Assembly: GCF_000001735.4 (NCBI RefSeq)
Contig: NC_003070.9
Span: 21,065,971 to 21,129,970 of the forward strand
Length of the DNA stretch: 64,000 nt
Origin: Arabidopsis thaliana
Lineage: Eukaryota; Streptophyta; Magnoliopsida; Brassicales; Brassicaceae
Reading direction: 5' to 3'
Part shown: positions 62,020 through 64,000 of the stretch, piece after piece
Layout of the letters: each line of letters begins with the position of its first letter
Numbering within the stretch: position 1 is the first letter of the stretch
The notes under the pieces: model-generated
What the model was told of the DNA's origin: nothing
The model's input: the letters and a program-made list of their open reading frames with translations, nothing else
Databases searched by the model: none
Translations under genes and position numbers: made by a program

Positions 62020-62899
62020 TCTATATATACATTTTTACAGTCATTTTAGCAAATAAATCCTGGACTTCGACTTATTTACGATCTAATGTCATCAGCATTA
62101 AATCTTTTTTCCAAGATAATTAATTTTACTTTAAATTCTTTATTTAAATTGTCAATCACATTATCAATCAAATTTAATCCCAACAAACTTCAAATCAATC
62201 CTTAAAATTAGCATAAACATATTTGTTAACAATATTTTAAAACAAAGTTTTTTGTTAACTAAATATTATTCTTACTAAACGTCTTTTGTTTAAATAAATA
62301 AAATTTTGTATTTGAACTTATTTACAATGTCATGTCACTGACATTAATTATTTATTAATGAAAATATTTAATTAAAGATTTAAATCTTTTAAATCCTTTC
62401 TTTTAGAGTTATTATGTCATTACCTTATAAGCAAACATATTAATTTTTAAATATTATTATTTATATATTTAAAATTTATAAAACATTATTAATATTTAAA
62501 CTTATAAAAAATTTGATATATCACAATTTTTAACATCATTATATAATATATAGAGTTTAAAAAAATCTTACTTTTTCCGTCATATTTTATGATTCAAAAT
62601 TTAAAAAATGAACATATATTAACCAATTGGCAAAAAATGTGTGGGTTCAACGTCCCGCATCGACAAAAATATATAGACAATGATTTATAAACATATCATA
62701 AATAAGATCAACATTAATATAAATAAATGGTTTTTTTACGGGACGGGTTTGGCGGGACGGGTTTGTCAGGACGTTACTTAATAACAATTGTAAACTATAA
62801 AATAAAAATATTTTATAAATAGATACAATTTGCAAAAAAAAGTTATACTAACTTTACAAAGATAAATTGTCCCGCGGTGTACCGCGGGTTAAAATGTAG
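62020..62899 (+). mobile_element. Non-autonomous Helitron
   Basis: The 5' end is TCTATATATACATTTTTACA at 62020, after host A at 62019. The 3' end has the palindrome CCCGCGGTGTACCGCGGG (62871-62888) then TTAAAATGTAG ending at 62899, before host T. The last four bases are GTAG rather than the canonical CTAG, so one terminal base has changed. At 880 bp with no coding frame it is non-autonomous. It shares both ends with the Helitron at 37386-39218. Confidence 0.75.
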
Positions 62900-63104
62900 T
62901 TAAACCTATAAACTAAATAAATTTCATATTAAACCGGGATTGAACCGACATATCCACATGGCTTTTGGAGTCTTTGAATATTCCTTCCCTCTGACTTATG
63001 GTTTCCAGAAACCTTCCTCACACTCAAATGTTTTGTTCTTCTTAATCACAATTTCAGAATTGGTCTTTTACGGTTAAGAATTCAGGATTGTGAATTGAAA
63101 AGCC

Positions 63105-64000
63105 ATGGACTTCCGAAGTAGAAGGGTTCAATTTCTACTCTTTGCTATTGGATTAATCGCTCTTAGTATGACAGGTACTTAGATTTTGTTTCCGCAAAAG
63201 TTTCGATCTTGTTTCTTCTTTGACCATGATTTTCGCGTTTGGTGTTTTTGGATAATTTCACATAAATGGGTTTTGGATTTCTACTTCAGGGTAGTTGTAA
63301 ATGTATCGCCTTTTCAGGAATCTGTTCCTGGAAGTTCGGAACTGATGTTTGAGATCTCGATTTGGTTCTAAACTTCTAGTACTCTATCTTTGATCTGATT
63401 AGTAGAAGTTTTTTTAAAAAATTCATCATCTGATTTATGTAATAATGGAAGATTTGGACACTAAGATGAGATTAATGACTAGAATTTAGACTATATTTGA
63501 CATTTTCAACACTTCTTCATAGCTTAATGTACGTTTAGTTGAACTTGAATTGATGAATGTGTTAGTGTTTTGATGTTTAAATTACTTAATGCCCTTTTCT
63601 TGGAACCTCTCTGTTGGTCACTCATGCTGATCTTATATATGGAAGATCGTGAATTCGCGAAATTAGCTTTTTTCATTTGCTATGCTGCATAATCCTGTTT
63701 TGCTATGGTTTCTGATACTTTTTGTTTAGATAACTGTGCTTTGATTAGTCTTTAAATATCCTTTAGGACTAAAATTTGTTACTTGTGGGTTGTTCATACA
63801 AATGGCTGTCTGAATATATTTATCTTTGTTGTATATGGTAAACAGCTGAAAAATGTCGGGAACTTGTTGGACAAGAAGCTGCATCAAAGAGTGGACAGTT
63901 TACATTCTTGAATTGCTTTGATATGAGTTCAGGGACTTTAGCATGTGCAGTTAAAGAAGGTGTGAAGCTTTATTTCTACAATATAAGATCTATTCATGTA
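63105..64000 (+). CDS. Partial gene for a secreted or membrane-anchored protein (5' end)
   Basis: Exon 1 (63105-63174) encodes MDFRSRRVQFLLFAIGLIAL and SMT, a signal peptide or anchor. A GTACTT donor leads to an acceptor at 63845, and exon 2 begins at 63846 (AEKCRELVGQEAASKSGQFT, then FLNCFDM). A GTGTGA donor may end exon 2 at about 63959, or the frame may run on to the window edge. The CDS is cut by the end of the window. The family is not recognised; a small cysteine-containing plant-specific secreted protein seems likely. Confidence 0.75.

Overview
The window looks like nuclear DNA of Arabidopsis thaliana or a very close relative. Genes have short GT-AG introns, intergenic DNA is AT-rich, and every recognised gene is of Arabidopsis type: calreticulin-1, SAR1B, a purple acid phosphatase, a 617-residue cytosolic HSP70, Di19 and an FBD F-box protein. 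From memory, their order matches the long arm of chromosome 1 around At1g56280 to At1g56423. No database was consulted.

Layout. 1-5.2 kb is gene-free and AT-rich with degenerate repeats. 5.2-5.7 kb holds a small membrane protein (-). 7.4-20.5 kb is gene-dense: Di19 (-) head-to-head with a CwfJ/CWF19-like splicing factor (+), a small J-protein (-), a MUT-7-like 3'-5' exonuclease (+), and a small secreted protein (-). 20.8-26.7 kb holds SAR1B (-) and calreticulin (-). 27.4-34.9 kb holds a RluA-type pseudouridine synthase (-) head-to-head with an organellar release factor 2 (+), then a purple acid phosphatase (-). 35.3-36.7 kb is an mTERF gene with two frame breaks. 37-45 kb is TE-rich: a Helitron, an Emigrant MITE, an S-protein homolog and a decayed inverted duplicate of calreticulin. 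45.8-47.7 kb is an FBD F-box gene. 51.2-53.3 kb is HSP70. 53.9-56.5 kb has two cysteine-rich secreted peptide genes flanking a SINE. 56.8-58.3 kb is a Shg1/BOD1-like protein. 58.8-60.2 kb is a solo LTR built largely of minisatellites. 62.0-62.9 kb is a second Helitron. The window ends inside a gene starting at 63105.

Exon boundaries were assigned by reading splice sites. For twelve multi-exon genes the summed exon lengths are divisible by three, so the sequence seems accurate. This makes the exceptions stand out: Di19 is one base short, the mTERF gene breaks frame twice, and the second cysteine-rich gene lacks a GT donor.

I found no operon-like or defence-like undescribed system. The points most worth a second look are the AT-AC (U12-type) intron and frameshift in Di19, the solo LTR with two nested minisatellites, the inverted calreticulin pseudogene, the Helitron pair with readable ends, the SINE with its target duplication, and the HSP70 whose EEVD tail has been lost.
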